Source: Epiperipatus broadwayi
Taxonomy: Eukaryota > Onychophora > Udeonychophora > Euonychophora > Peripatidae
Length of the DNA: 64,000 bases
Reading direction: 5' to 3'
Assembly: GCA_028023455.1 (NCBI GenBank)
Contig: JAQFVV010012404.1
Span: forward strand, 15,423,000 to 15,486,999
Shown one piece after another: positions 22,866 through 36,280 of the stretch (position 1 is the first letter of the stretch; every line of letters starts with the position of its first letter). The notes under the pieces are model-generated. The model was not told the DNA's origin, made no database searches, and was given only the letters and a program-made list of their open reading frames with translations. The translations under genes and the position numbers were made by a program.

Positions 22866-24595
22866 TTTAATATTCAAGTACCAAAAGATAGTTGTTATAT
22901 ATTTAAAAAACAATATGTGTAGAAAATAATTATTGACCTTCTTCATGTCTGTTGATGTTAAATTAAAAATAAAAGATATAATTCAAGTCTTTACTATTCA
23001 AATTAATGAAAGCACAAGCTTTGTTTATTTTGCTATTTTGCTTTTATATGCAAAGTATTTAAAAGACAATAAAATTGAAAAAAAATTTGTTTTGTCATCC
23101 TCTATCAGAATACAAAAGATGAAAAGATATTTAATGCAATTAATTGTTATTTCAAAGAAAAGAACATTAACTGAATTAATTGTTTCAAGATATATACTGA
23201 TTGAGCCAAGTCTATGTTAACTTTTTATACCAATATTCATGATTAGATCACAAAGTTTCAAATATAATCTGGATTTATTCCTTTAAGGATAAACTTTAAC
23301 ATCTCTGCATTTCCTTGTGAATTATAAGTTATTCTTGATGAAACATTAAACTAGTTAATTTTATAAACTCAAAGCTTTTGAAAACAGTGTGTAAAGAGTC
23401 GATGAATCTTATTTTATGCCTGTCACTCATGAGGAAATATGACGCTCTCATAGTAAAAGCATTATCAGATTGTTTAAACTTAGATATGAAATCCACATTT
23501 GTTTTTTTTGAAGACCATCCTTTATAACTTTACATTACTGTGATTGGCTTTATGCTCTTGCATAATTATCAGATATAGTTCTACAAATAAACAATATAAA
23601 CTTGGCATTTAGATACTTTCAAAATTTCAAGCCAAATAAAACTTATAATTAAAAAACTACATTTTTAGAATTCATGTATTGAAAAAAAGCACGCTAAAAT
23701 ATTTGAAACATTACACAATTTCTTATCTAAGAATAAGAAAGTTCTCTCAACAAATAACATTTGAAAAGATTAAAATTATTTTTCAAGAAATACTTCTCAA
23801 AAACTAGAGAAAAGAATAATTTACATTGCAAATTCCTATGGAAAAGAGTATTTCTGAATTTCCAGATTATAAATAAAAAAAAAGAGAAGTTTATCAAACT
23901 TTTGAACGACATTAATTTAAAGGCTGAATTAAAAGAAATAGACATATGCAGATAATATGAACAACTTTCAGACAGGATACTTAAATTTCTGTTGGCATTT
24001 ATAATACAGAGCTTCTTGCAATTCTAGATTTAAAATTGCAACATACACAGTTGAATTTGATTTCAAAAACTATGTCATTTAAAGTAAACAAATGCATTTA
24101 ACTTGAATTCATTGCATCTTTTGAATGTAAAATATATACATTATTTGCTTCATTTTAATCCCATTCTTAGATTAATTATTTATAGTTACAATATATAAAG
24201 TTGAAAGATTATCATCTACAATACTTACAAATATTTAGCTAATATGAAAGATACAATTACTTCCTAGATATTAGAATTTCAGCTTGCAATGCTTGTTTTA
24301 AATTGGTAATTTATTTCATTACATCATTGCCAAAAAATTATTTATAGAAGTATTCAGAGTATATCCATTAAAATTCTAACTTTTAAATTTATAAGACTAT
24401 AAAAATCTCCATCTAATATATATATATGCTTTATTGTTTGCAAAAGACCAATGATTTAGTTAACTACATTAAATTAAAAAATGTTCTTAGGCAAATTGTA
24501 CCAGAATGCTTTATTGCTTTTACAATTAAGTAATCTCTATGTGAGACTAGAAGCTACAGTTAAAATATCTACAGCAAAACAATAACATTTCAAAT
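22866..24595. other. AT-rich sequence, no recognised feature
   Basis: The 95-codon frame at 22933-23220 and the overlapping frames on both strands at 23727-23955 are K/I/N/F-rich and show no motifs. I treat them as chance frames in AT-rich DNA. Confidence 0.4.
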
Positions 24596-25400
24596 TTACA
24601 ATAAAATTTAAACAAGCTGTATATTTGCACCCTATCATTCCATTTATATATTGAATATGTAATAATGGGAATCAAATTACATGAAGACAAATGTATATTC
24701 AGAATTAATAGAAAAAACATAAAACTTTAGATATGCTGATGATGCCATAATTATAAGTGAAAACATACAAAACCTCAAAACTATCATTATGAAGATTAAA
24801 AATCAGAATGAAAAGTTGGGATTATAGCTAAATATGAAAAAGAGAAAGATAATTTTGATATGTTGGACAATGATCTCAAAATTAATAAAGACTTTTTCAA
24901 CAACATTAAAAAATCCAGTAATCAAGAGATTTTTTTACATATTAATCAAGAAAAGACTTTTAGATTAAAAGACATATCTTGAAAACCAGAGATCAGACTG
25001 CTTATGGTTTAGTTACTCCTAAAATTATTTATGGATGTTAAAGTTAAGACAATAAAAAACAACTGATAACTAAAACATTAAGCTGTGGTGATGGTGATAA
25101 TGATATCATTTTAAGAATAAACAAATTAAGATATTAGATATAATTAAACGTGAAGCAAACTGTTCTATTTTAGTCTTACTATGAGCCGATTTAATTCATT
25201 AGAGAAGTATACAGTGCTTGAAAAGATAGATGAGCAAAGATGTCCAGCAATAAAATAGAAAGATTCAATCATCATAACAATCAATATAATTTGAATAGTC
25301 CACAAAATCAAATAATTAATAGCATTTTCCAAAAATGTGCTATTCATATAAACAGCAATGAGATTAGTGTTTACACAATGACAAATAATAATAAAATCTA
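24596..25400 (+). pseudogene. LINE reverse transcriptase with YADD and carboxy terminus, degraded
   Basis: Allowing for frameshifts, the plus strand reads FKQGCIFAP (RT QG-C-I-L-S-P block) near 24612. It then gives RYADDAIIISENIQNLKTII with the catalytic YADD at 24732-24743, and GL-x-LNMKKRKII, the K-T-K helix that follows in LINE RTs. Further on, near 25110-25250, it reads DIILRINKLRY and SRFNSLEKYTVLEKIDEQR. This matches the post-RT region of an arthropod- and mollusc-type LINE group (E-V-L-R-R-I-N...S-L-E-K...G-K-I-x-G-x-R). The catalytic residues remain, but stops and frameshifts are numerous. The left edge is a 5' truncation. Endonuclease and N-terminal RT are absent. Confidence 0.65.
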
Positions 25401-25564
25401 TCAATTTATGCCTTATTGTAAATTTTTATTAATTTGTTTATATTTATAACACAATATATTTTAATACACTAATAATAGATATATGTACTTTTAAGAAAAC
25501 TTTATTTATTATATTAAAACATTATTTTGTGCATAGTGCTTTTTTATTAACTAAAATTTGTCAA

Positions 25565-25671
25565 GCATTGGTGGTCGAGAGGTCAGCGACAGCTGCTTTA
25601 CAAGCAGTTGTCCAGGGTTAGCTGGTTCACTTCCAGACTGATGCTATGACACATGAGAAAAAAAAAAGTTA
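25565..25671 (+). repeat. tRNA-derived SINE, family 1
   Basis: A tRNA-like head is present: gtggtcgagaggtcagcg in A-box position, an anticodon-arm-like cagctgctttacaagcagttg, and ctggttcacttcc in B-box position. It is followed by the tail tgatgctatgacac and an A-run. The same layout occurs at 38955-39045 (minus), with the tail alone at 46.8 kb. The substituted B box and the tail show it is a SINE and not a tRNA gene. Confidence 0.75.
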
Positions 25672-27434
25672 TTTAAAAAAAGTTTTTTTGTTTTTTTTGT
25701 TTGATAATTTTGATGTCATTCTTGGTAGACCTCTGCGATAAAGCAAATATTTTATTACGTCAATAAGTATACAAGTCTATTCAGTGTTTGCTAGAAGACA
25801 TATCAATTGGTTTCCAAATATAATATAATACAAAAATAATATTTTAATAATAAACAACTATTGTTCTAAAAAAATAATAATAATTATTAAACGCCTATAG
25901 TAAGTAGTAATATTGAAATTAGTGAGTTTTCAAAATTGTTATTAATCTCTGTTGAGGATGTTTTTAAACTATCAATAAACAATTTAAAATATATATGACT
26001 GATAAATAAGAACAGGGGGAAAACTGGTTAAGATTATTATAAAGATAATATAAAAATAAATCCACCATCAATCCCAATGTAAAGTAAAAAACAGAACTAT
26101 TTCAAAATGTCTTATTTTGGATATAATGTTTGTAATTCACAAATATGTTTCAATTATTTTTTTTTTAAAAATGAACTTCAGTCTTATTATTTTGTCATGA
26201 AAATCTTACCTGGAAGTCTTAGAATTGGCTATTTCTAGAACAACAGACTTCTCAAAATTCTGAAATGGTGGGATGATAATAAAACCTAATAAATAAATAA
26301 ACAAAGAAAAAATAATAAAGTGTAAAGTCATCACATGAGAAAAAGTTCATCGATTCAAAACACTTGCCGCACGCACACACACACACACATGAAAAAGAAC
26401 TTAGTTCAAGCATAATTATGTTAATAATATTTAATAGAAATGCAGCTTAATAAATCATCCTATATTTTTAGACAGTTTATATATTTTTTTCATTTTTTAA
26501 AGATATGAAACTGTAAACACAACTAATAATAAAAGTAATACAAAAACTGCTGCATTGAAAACGTTAAATACAGCTTCAATATATTTCAATGCTGATTGGC
26601 TTTGTCAAAGGTTATCGTTATATTCAAAATAAAAACAGAAATCTAAATGTGCATGTTCCAAAATGCACTCAACTGAACTCTATTCGATTTTTGATTCATT
26701 ATTGAATTTATGTCATTAATGAAGCATGTCTCTTTAATTTTACATTTCTGTCATTATGCTCAGAATAAACCAGTCATTCTCCAAACATTTTTTTTTTCTT
26801 GGACCACATACATATATTTTCTAAATTATGCAGGCCACATTATAATACAGTATACTTCATAATATGATAATGTAAAAAATAAACCTAAAATGTTTATTTA
26901 GAAATTAGTATGCGTTTAGATATCAAGAAAAACTTTTGATTATAATTGTTACATGATTTACTTAATATATTCTTTGCATATTTCATTTTAGAATAGGATG
27001 ATTCACAAAGATAGGTTGATGAGAACAATGTGAGCTATATTTGACAAATTTTTGCAGATTTTTCAAGCACAGTTTCAAAATTCAGTATACTTTTTCTCTC
27101 CAAATTTTTCTAAAAACAATCTCCAGATTCATATCATTTTTGAACTCAATGAATTCATAAAAAAGATTCTCATAATCATATTCTAATGCAGCCAATTGTA
27201 TATTAATTACTGTTTCTAAGTGCCAGGGACTTTCTACAAGCAACAGACAATTTTTAATATTTCTTAAATTCTGAAATCTGCTCTTAAATCACCTATATAG
27301 AGCAACTAAATAATTTGAAATAATCGTAGTTTTCTAAAGAAATGTCAATACCATCTTGTTAGCTTTTATTATGGTTGGAGCTACATATATTTTCAACACA
27401 CACACACACATATATATATATACTGTAAAAGGAT
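25672..27434. other. AT-rich sequence with CA microsatellites
   Basis: A CA run lies at 26374-26388 and a (CA)n(TA)n run at 27398-27421. Otherwise nothing is recognised. Confidence 0.5.
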
Positions 27435-27665
27435 TGCCTAATCGATGAGCACCAATTGTAATGGACTGAAATTGTGCAATGGAAGATAAACTAGCCTAAT
27501 CATTCGATGTCAATTGTAATGGACTGGATTGTGATGCTAAATTCTTAATTAACGATCCATAGATTTGAGCAGCAATTGTGATAAACTGCATCTATGCATG
27601 AGAAGATAAATGTTAAGCATGAGTAAAATATGGTCCAATCATTGATTAGCAATTGTAATGTTACC
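27435..27665. repeat. degenerate tandem repeat, about four units of 59-78 bp
   Basis: caattgtaatg or caattgtgat recurs at 27452, 27511, 27572 and 27650, each preceded by (c)c(t/a)aatcat/g-like sequence and gag/atg. The words ggaagataaa or gagaagataaa end units one and three. Units are strongly diverged. It follows directly after the (CA)n(TA)n microsatellite. Confidence 0.55.
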
Positions 27666-30600
27666 AATCGGACTAGCTATATATAAAATATGCATAGATA
27701 CCAAAGAGCAATAATAAAAGACATTAATTGATTTACTCTCAGGGTTTAACATGACAAATTACTCATCAAAATATAAATTGGAAGCAAAGGGAATTTTATT
27801 GAATCCAACCTATATTTGCAGTTGGGGATTATATGCAAAACAATATATTAATTAGTGATGGCTTATGAAAGTAATTATAAAATTGAATATTGACAAAACA
27901 CAAAAATTATCATTTAAGTAATTCTCAGTCTCATGCATTGCCTAATGACCTATGTCTTGGTACTCATGCTGTGGAGTCAGTAGTTTTGCCACATCTTGAT
28001 CACATTATTTTCAAGTCTATAGCTAATAAATAAGCTATATGCAAATAAATTATATCTCTGTGAGATAATAAATATAACAAAATAGCATCACTGGTCTGCA
28101 TAAAAAATATAAACATCACTGGTATAGACAAAAAATATAGAATGAAGAAATGAATCTCATTTTATCATTGATACAGATAGTAGCATATGATTTTTAGTTT
28201 TAGATAGACAAAAAGCCAATTGCTATGATGACAAATGAATATCCACCTTTTGGAAATGATTTCTTTTGTATCTTTTATTACAATGAATCGTTTTCTTATA
28301 GATATCTTGAGATTTGTTAACTTTTGGGATACAAGATAAAAATGAAGAATTTTTATGTGACTAGTTTTGGAGATTCTGAAATAAAGGATTATCGCAGGTA
28401 AGAAGTTATATGGTTTGATTAAGAATTTGTGAGAAATACAAAGAAATTATCAATGAAGATGTAATTTAAATTTAATTAATAATAAATTAGAAATTAGGAG
28501 CAAACAATAAATTAATAATTATTTTGTATATTGAAATTTCCTTTTTTTTCCTTACTTTTTTAATGGTAATCACTATTTGTCTTAGCTTTATTGTTTTCCT
28601 TATTTTTTCTAGTTTCTATCAGTGTAAAACTTTTTGCTCTAACATTGTGAAAACTGAAGTTATTGTGAAAAGTGTGTCTCAAGTCAGTTTTTTAAAAATT
28701 CAATATAGCACAAAAGTTCCTTAATTAAAGTAAGTTTTTTTTAATTAAAGCTAACCCCTTAATTAAGGTAAGTTTTTAAAATTAAAGCTTGTACAACATA
28801 TTTTGATAAAAAATCCTACAAAGATATTTTTGAAAAGATTAAGGTGAATTGAAAAAAGTCATTACCTTTTTCAATCAAGATAAAGAAAACTTACTTTTAA
28901 TTAGTTTTTTTTCCACATTGATTACAAAATGTTAAAAAAATTATAAGAGAATTTTCCAGACTATGACAGCATGATGACTAGGAAGTTATAACTAAAGGCA
29001 AGAGACAGTGTGTCTAGCCACTGCTATTTCACAATGATAATTTGGATTCTTATGGAAGCAAAACCTAGCTTTTATGTGATTCATAGCCCATATATATGTG
29101 TATTAGATGGTATAAACTGAGGGGAGTTTACTTTAGGCCAATAGTTATTGGATTATATCTTTCCCAAAGATGACAATAAGCAACTCTACTGTTTAGAAAG
29201 GACCAACTTACCTAGAGATTTTATCAGCTAGCCAGAGTAGTTTATTCACATACTGTTTTATCTACATGTAGAGAAGCACAGATAAAAGTACTGTATCAGA
29301 TATATATATAAAACAGCTAGTGAGTAGAGAGTGGGTTATCTATATTGAGAATGATGTTATTTTAAATATCTTGAAAATGAGTTAAAATTTCTAATTAATA
29401 CATTTTAAAAGTAAATGCTTTTGTCAATTAAAAATAAACCAGGAAAGAAATAATAAATGGTATTTGTATTTAAAAGATTATTTGTTCTCAATATTGCTAA
29501 TAAAAAAGAGGAAAACTCAGAAGATCCTTTTTTTTTAAATATTAAAAATGAAGCCACAAGGACCTGAATTTTAAATGAAACTTTCCAAACAATAATAATG
29601 CTTTTTTTTAAAGAAAAACTTTTACTTACCAAAAAAATAAGAGGCTAATAAATAACTTTAATTCAGATTGTCTATATTTTGTACATACAAACATGTGTGC
29701 ACTTGTGTTTTAAAAATGAATTGAATTTTATTATTAGCTTGTAGATGAGTGTTATGTAGACACACATATATGTTAAATCAGTCATTAATTATTTATTATA
29801 AAAATGAATTTCATTTATAGATTTATGACAATACAAATTAAGTTCCTTCTATATAATACCAGCATATCTGTGTGTGGATATATAGGGTGTATTGAGGTAT
29901 ATATGTAAATTACAAAGTAATAGTGGATTTCTTTTTGTATTAATCAAAATCAAAAGAATTAATTTATATGTATAGCCATATTCTACAGAACTTAATTTAA
30001 TTCTATTGATATTAATAAATTTATATTTCATTGTTTAAATAATTTCAGTGAATTTTATTAATCCTAGAATATATAAAAAACATTATATGTTAGGATTATA
30101 TCTCCTGATCACAGTAACATATTATAGAGTTTTGTTCAATGAGTTGGATTTGTGCATAATGGTCTGCTACATAAAAGGAGTTTATGTTTAGTGTTATAGA
30201 TATCCAGTTGATGATAATTTCATTATTTCTCTTATGATAGATAGTACAAAGGGGATATCCTTTAAAGTCCATGCACTACATTTCATTTTAATTAATTATT
30301 TAGAAAGTAAGTTTATAATTAGTTGGTGGTGGCCAGAGGGCATTGATGATGATCAGAATATTTTAATATCCCAGCATTATTTTTTAATTGTTGCATTATT
30401 ATAGATTGGAACTTAAGTTCGTGCATCCAAATTATTGTCTAAATAATCTGACCAAAGCTGGCAAGGATTAAATAATTAGCCTAGTTTATAGTAGACCTAT
30501 TTCAAATCCTGCCACAAGATTGACTTGATTTTTATTGTAGATCATTCATGATGATGAATTATTATTACTGATGGGTTATGCTGGTGAAATAATAGTTACT

Positions 30601-32036
30601 GATAGTTAATTCTGTGTTGATCTCTCATTCCTCATAGTTATTCATTCCTTTTATATTTGTATTTCATTTTATACTTATATTTTGTCATTAATTAGGGTTG
30701 ATGATGATATCTCATTGCTCCTATTTCATCACAATTTTCTGTACCATTTAAATGTTTATGAAATATTTAAAAAAGAGCCATTTAGATATATTAACTATTT
30801 GGGATTATCTAAAAGAGTTAATAATAGCAAGAAAAATTATAAAGAATTAAAAAAATATAAAACAACAATTTGATATTGGAAACAAAGTTGTTCTGGCTAT
30901 ATAAAAAAATATTAGTACTATTACTAACAAAAAATAATAACTTCATTTAAGTAAGTAAAAAAATTCTATACAAAATTATATAGTAATAAAAAGTAAAAAC
31001 AAAATAACCCCTGCAATTTATGACCATATTTTGTGAAATGTCAGATTTTTTTTTTAATAAATGTGAGGCATTCAATTTCAAAAACAATAGAATTATCATA
31101 GATATTAAAAAAGTACTTGATGAATTACAGAAACTCTTAGCAAAACAATATATTGTAATACAGAAAAATAATCTAAGCTTAATAATAATTACATTCTAAA
31201 TTAAATTATTAGTTTATTTCAAATATGATATTATTAAAATTGAATAACTTATGAGGTGATCGTTGAAATTTACAACATGTCATTGTCTATAATAATCTTT
31301 TGTATACAAAAATAAAATTTTGAATTCACAGTAAAATGATATTAAAAGTAAATATTTTTGATTGAAGCATGCACACAATATTGGAAATTAATAAAATTTA
31401 ATGCACTATAAATATATATTTTATATGTGTATGAATAATTTTGAAATAGAAATAAATTAATATTAGTATTTAAATCACACATATTTCAAAAATAATTAAT
31501 ATAGATTTAATTTATTGTTTAGAATGTATATGTGTGCTTGCATGTTGATTCTTGTCTATTTTTAATTTAGATATATTATTTTACAGCCTTTGTATAAAAT
31601 TTCACTTAACATTTCTTTATTAATGAGATCATTTATTGTAATGCTGAATAAATAAAAATAATAATTTATATTAAGATGTGTAATTTTATATTTTAATTTT
31701 ATATAGATCTTTAAACAAAGGGTTAGGGTTAAGTAGATGCTATGTTTTTGCAAATAAGAATTCATAGCTTCTTGAAATGTTACAGTACTTATTGGGGGAA
31801 AGAAAAAAATCAGGTTTTAAAAAAAGGCTAAAAAGACAAAAATATTTTTTTTAGAGGAAATAAAAATTAATAGTAGTATACTGTGACAATTTAACAAGTA
31901 CAAATATTTCAGTCAGATTATTAATACAGAAAGAAAAAATGAATAAAATTAAACTTGTATAAATTGGTTTTGGTAGAAAGAAAAAACAAAACAATGTAGA
32001 TCTATAGGATGCAGTCCTAAATTAGTAAATTCACTA
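27666..32036. other. long AT-rich stretch, no gene recognised
   Basis: Slightly GC-richer patches occur at 28940-29300 and 30090-30640, but I could not assign them. A short cluster of ttaattaa words at 28720-28790 forms small direct repeats. Open frames at 28524-28724, 29405-29632, 30682-30873 and 31562-31765 are short, hydrophobic or K/N-rich, and without motifs. Confidence 0.45.
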
Positions 32037-32343
32037 AAAAATTTCAAGCTTAGATGTTTCTTCAAGTAGCTAATAATTATTAGTAAGGCTAGTATTGATT
32101 TCTAAGGTATTCTTAAACTAAGATGCAAATGAAATGATTCAATGAGGGACGATTAGCTATTAAAAAAATTCATATAGTAATGTGAACTACAAAATTTCAA
32201 GCTTAGATGTCTCTTCAAGTAGTTAATAATTATTAGTAAGGCTTGTATTGATTTCTAAGATATTCTTAAACTAAGATACAAATGAAATGATTCAATAAGG
32301 GATGATTAGCTATTTAAAAAATCCATATTGTAATGTGAACTAC
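32037..32343. repeat. 153-bp tandem duplication
   Basis: The unit starting aaatttcaagcttagatgt at 32039 is repeated from 32192, an offset of 153 bp, and each unit ends in taatgtgaactac. About 90% identity by eye, with scattered substitutions and almost no indels. The second copy runs directly into a tRNA-like B-box sequence. Confidence 0.85.
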
Positions 32344-32405
32344 TCTACCTACAATTGTTGAGTTCAAATCCGGTAACACAACTAGCAGATAAGGCAGAGT
32401 GAAAT
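32344..32405 (+). repeat. tRNA-like B-box fragment
   Basis: ctctacctacaattgttg is followed by gagttcaaatccggtaac, close to the tRNA B-box and T-arm consensus. There is no clean A box upstream, because the 153-bp duplication occupies that position. The combination may be a tRNA-derived SINE whose body has been duplicated. It is not a functional tRNA. Confidence 0.45.
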
Positions 32406-35400
32406 AACTAATTCCACTAATTATTATTGTTAAAATGGTGATTAAAATGACAGCTATCAGTTATATTTCCTAATCAGCTTATTTGGGTAACCATCTACAC
32501 CAGGGTCAGCCAAGCTCAGCCAAATTAAAACATTTTATAAAGCCAAAAAGCTTTAAAAACCATTTTCATAAAAAGATGACCTACAAGACCTTTATTGAAA
32601 GATACACCCAACATGCCCTTACAGGTTATCCCATATGCTAGCTCTATTATTCTAATTCTCAAGGTGAATAGCCTATCTTACAATAAATACACACATTATT
32701 CTCATTAATTATAGAGTGAGGTAAGTGAAACATTGAACATCAGTTCTTGATTGAATACAACAAAAAAACTTATTTTATCAATCTTAATTAGAAATACATG
32801 ATTATCTAGTAAACATCAATTAACGATATTAAATTTTCTGAAGATTTCAATTTATAACAGTCCCAAATTATTTAATATGCTTATGAAACAATGCTTTGTT
32901 AATTTAACGAATAGCATCATGTCATTGGTTATATTTATAGTAAATAATAATTGATTTTTTTTTTTCTATATTACGTTTTATATTTTATCTGTTGTATTTT
33001 AAGCTCTCTTGTACTAAGTTTATAATATATTATTTACATGTAATTTGCTGAATAAATAAATAAATCCAAATATTGAACTGATGAAAGAAATTTAGATAAT
33101 TATTTTTAATAATATATTCATAGTATCAATTCATTTACATTTGAACAGAGATATAATCAGTTTAATAAAATTAAAATAACTCACTGTAATATTAGAATAG
33201 ATGGCATATTAAATTGAAAGCAATTTTTTGAGAGCACAGTGACTAATAAATGTGTCATCTGATCTGTTATTGTTTCCATTTATCAAAATAAAGATGATAG
33301 AAAAGACTACAATAATTATCATGGAATGTCATAGTTATAATCTAATTTCAGGAGAGTTGTTTCAATTAGAAGATTAATGATTCCTAGAGACTTGGAGGGA
33401 GAGAGCCAAAAGTGCTTTCATTGACTTTAATTAATGCATTTTATTCATTTTATTGAAAAGGTTAAAGCCAATACATGATGATATAAAAAGAACTTGATTA
33501 CTAGCAATTGAAATCTGATATATTTGAGATAAAAGTTGATGTTAAATACTCAAGTATAAAAACCCCAACTTTATTTACAGATTTTTTTTTTTTTAGCTAT
33601 TGGTGCTTATAACAATTAACACTGCATAGATCTATGAAGCAGGCATCCATTTCAAGATGCAATACTGGTTTAATCATAACATTTTTAATTAAAAGAAAGT
33701 AAAAACAAAAAACATTTTTCTGGTGTTACAATGGATGATCTACAGAAACAATTTCGTGTTTAGACTGAAATCAATAAAACTTTTGGTATAATATTAAGGC
33801 TTAAAAAATTCAGATATTTTATCAAATAATAAGTCTAAATGCCTTGGAAATTATTTTTTCTTTTTAGGTAGAAACGATTTCGATATTGATGAAACACACA
33901 TTCCAAGGCTTTTGCTGCATTTAACAAATTAAATAATAGAGTAATTAATTCATCATAGCACCAAAATTATTTCAAGTAAATTTCTTTGTATATCTCTCAA
34001 ATTTATTATAATGAAATAATACATGAATATTTTTACAACATAAGTTTAAGACATTGGATAACCTGTAAAATATCAAAAAAATATAATGGCAAAATCATAA
34101 AATCAATAGGCACATTTCACAACTTTCTACATGTGATGTAAAAGTGCATCTACATTGGACTGAGGAAATGAAATGAAAAAAGAGGAATAAATTTCCTAAT
34201 AATATTTTTCTGGAAGAAGAAAATATCATCTAAATTATAAATAATTCTTTCAGATATTATAAAGATTTGCAATATTGATTGTCTTTAAAAGAATATAGCT
34301 GAAAATAGAACAAAATGGAGAGCTATGTAATTGTGCAAAGTTCTGAAACCTTTTATAAAAAAAAAGTTTTCTGAAAAAGAAATCAAAAATAGCATTACAT
34401 AATGATAAATAAACACACTAAAGGACTATATGTGATATATGTACTTATCTGTGGTTCGAAAATATATGTAGTTAACACAAAATTCACTTAAACTTTGCTC
34501 TTTCCAGTTTTTCTTCTTAGTCTAAAATCACTAGTTATATACAATGTTTGCAAATTTTTCACTAAATAATTAGCGACAAAAAATAAGTTAAGAAAATATA
34601 TTTTAATATGGGTTAGTTTTTGTTTTAATATTATATTTAATTTCTTGTACTAAAGATAATATTTAAACCACACAATTTGACTTTAAACAATGGACCTAAA
34701 AATAATACAAATATCTAATAGGCACTGAGTAAATCAGGTGCCAAATAATATGCAAATGAGCAATACAATTATTATAATACAAATATATTGAACCAGGTGG
34801 AAAAATAATCGCTCTGATTATTTAAATAAAAAAATATAAATTATTATTATTGAAACTCAATCTACTCCAGTTACACTTTTAATATTGCAGCACACTGGCC
34901 TAACAAGTGGAGAAGTCAAATACAGAAGATCACCAATGGCATCTATAGCCAAACCACAGCTATAAGAAATATAACCTGTGGCCATCTTTCCAGGCTCTAG
35001 ATAGAACTTCTCTGCTGCTAAATTTCAATCATCCTGCCATCCAAGACATTTTTATTTGTTTTGAGGTAAGACCTCAGGCACATGCCTGAATGTTAGGTAA
35101 ACACATTTAGTGCTTGTTTTAACCCTTTGCTAGCTCTCTAGTTTATCTATAAGACCGCAAACTATAATAGACTGCTTAATGATTGTACTTAACTAAATGA
35201 TTTTGGAAGTGATATACTTATTAAGAGAAATAACCAAACGATAATTAGCAAACAAATACTTTATTTGAAACATTTTTAATTAAACAACATTAGGAATATT
35301 ATAATAAAGAAAATTATAAATCATTAAACATGTGTTTACTAAAATACATGACAATAAAGAGTAATCCAGTTAAAATACTATAGATATACTTATGCACACA

Positions 35401-35744
35401 TACCGTGACATTTAAATTTAAAACTCAAGGAAAGCTTTATATGTATTACTTAAAATATATAATGAAAAGATTATGTATACTTGCACACATTAGGGTTCAC
35501 TTCTATGATAAATATGGAAAGCACTCAAAGATTGCTATGGCTATTAACAAAGTCATAATTAGTTCATGTGTGGAAATAAAAGTTCATAATTACTTAGGAT
35601 TTATATTTATGCTTATAAAGATATGGCTCCTTGTTTCTCAACCATTTAATTAGCAACTGGTTGGATTTCTTTTTTTTTTCACTATATTCACGATTTGGTT
35701 TTGGGCAAACTTTATTTGCTTCCTGAGGTAGATATTTGTTGAGG
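32406..35744. other. AT-rich sequence; GC-richer patch at 34860-35170
   Basis: The patch at 34860-35170 includes the near-palindrome tcaggcacatgcctga and more balanced composition, possibly an old repeat. The 82-codon frame at 35405-35653 shows no motif. Confidence 0.4.
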
Positions 35745-36010
35745 TTATTCAACGGGCATGATTACTAGGTAGAACACCAGATCTGGAGGCAGGCCTCATA
35801 CCTGGGTAGATTTCTAGCACTGCATGATATTAGACAGCTCTTCGGTAGCCATGAAGCTGTCTAATCGCATTCTAAGAACGCTCATGGCCGTGATCATCTT
35901 TCTTCTCTGGAACTCTTCCTCAGTGTTGATACTAGCATACTTTTATTATTGGAAGTTGTTATGATGCTGCATATTCATCACAAACCAAGAATCCAGATCA
36001 AAAGAGAAAT
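35745..36010 (+). repeat. probable tRNA-derived SINE, family 2
   Basis: gattactaggtagaacacca resembles a D-arm and A box. ctggaggcagg follows in anticodon position and cctgggtagatttctagc matches a T-arm with degenerate B box. Downstream is an unrelated body containing agacagct...agctgtct (an 8-bp stem at 35830-35860), then GC-richer sequence ending near 36010. The block is compositionally distinct from its AT-rich surroundings. It differs in sequence from the 25.6 and 39.0 kb SINEs. Confidence 0.55.
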
Positions 36011-36126
36011 TTGACTCAAAATGATGATGAATGGATTTTTAGTCTTTTTATATGCTTTCCTTCCATCGTTCCTCTATTTATCATGCCCATTTAATTTAAT
36101 TAATTTGTAAATTTTATCAATTATTT

Positions 36127-36280
36127 TTCCATTGTTTTTTAATATGCATACCTGTGTAATTAATCTAGCCTATAGATAAGATATTGTTTCAAATTACTTT
36201 CCATTGCATTCTTAATCTGCATACCCACTTGGATTAATCTAGCTCTTGGATAAGATATCATTTCAAATTACTTTCCATTA
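36127..36280. repeat. 72-bp tandem duplication
   Basis: ttccattg, then gcatacc, gattaatctagc and tttcaaattacttt occur in order at 36127-36198 and again at 36199-36271, with a third partial start (ttccatta) at 36272. Identity by eye is about 75-80%. Confidence 0.75.

Noticed and set aside
25565-25671. Possible functional tRNA gene
   Set aside because: B box is substituted, the acceptor stem cannot be formed and a SINE tail with A-run follows.
31720-31733. Telomere-like word ggttagggtta
   Set aside because: Only about one and a half repeats, which is expected by chance.
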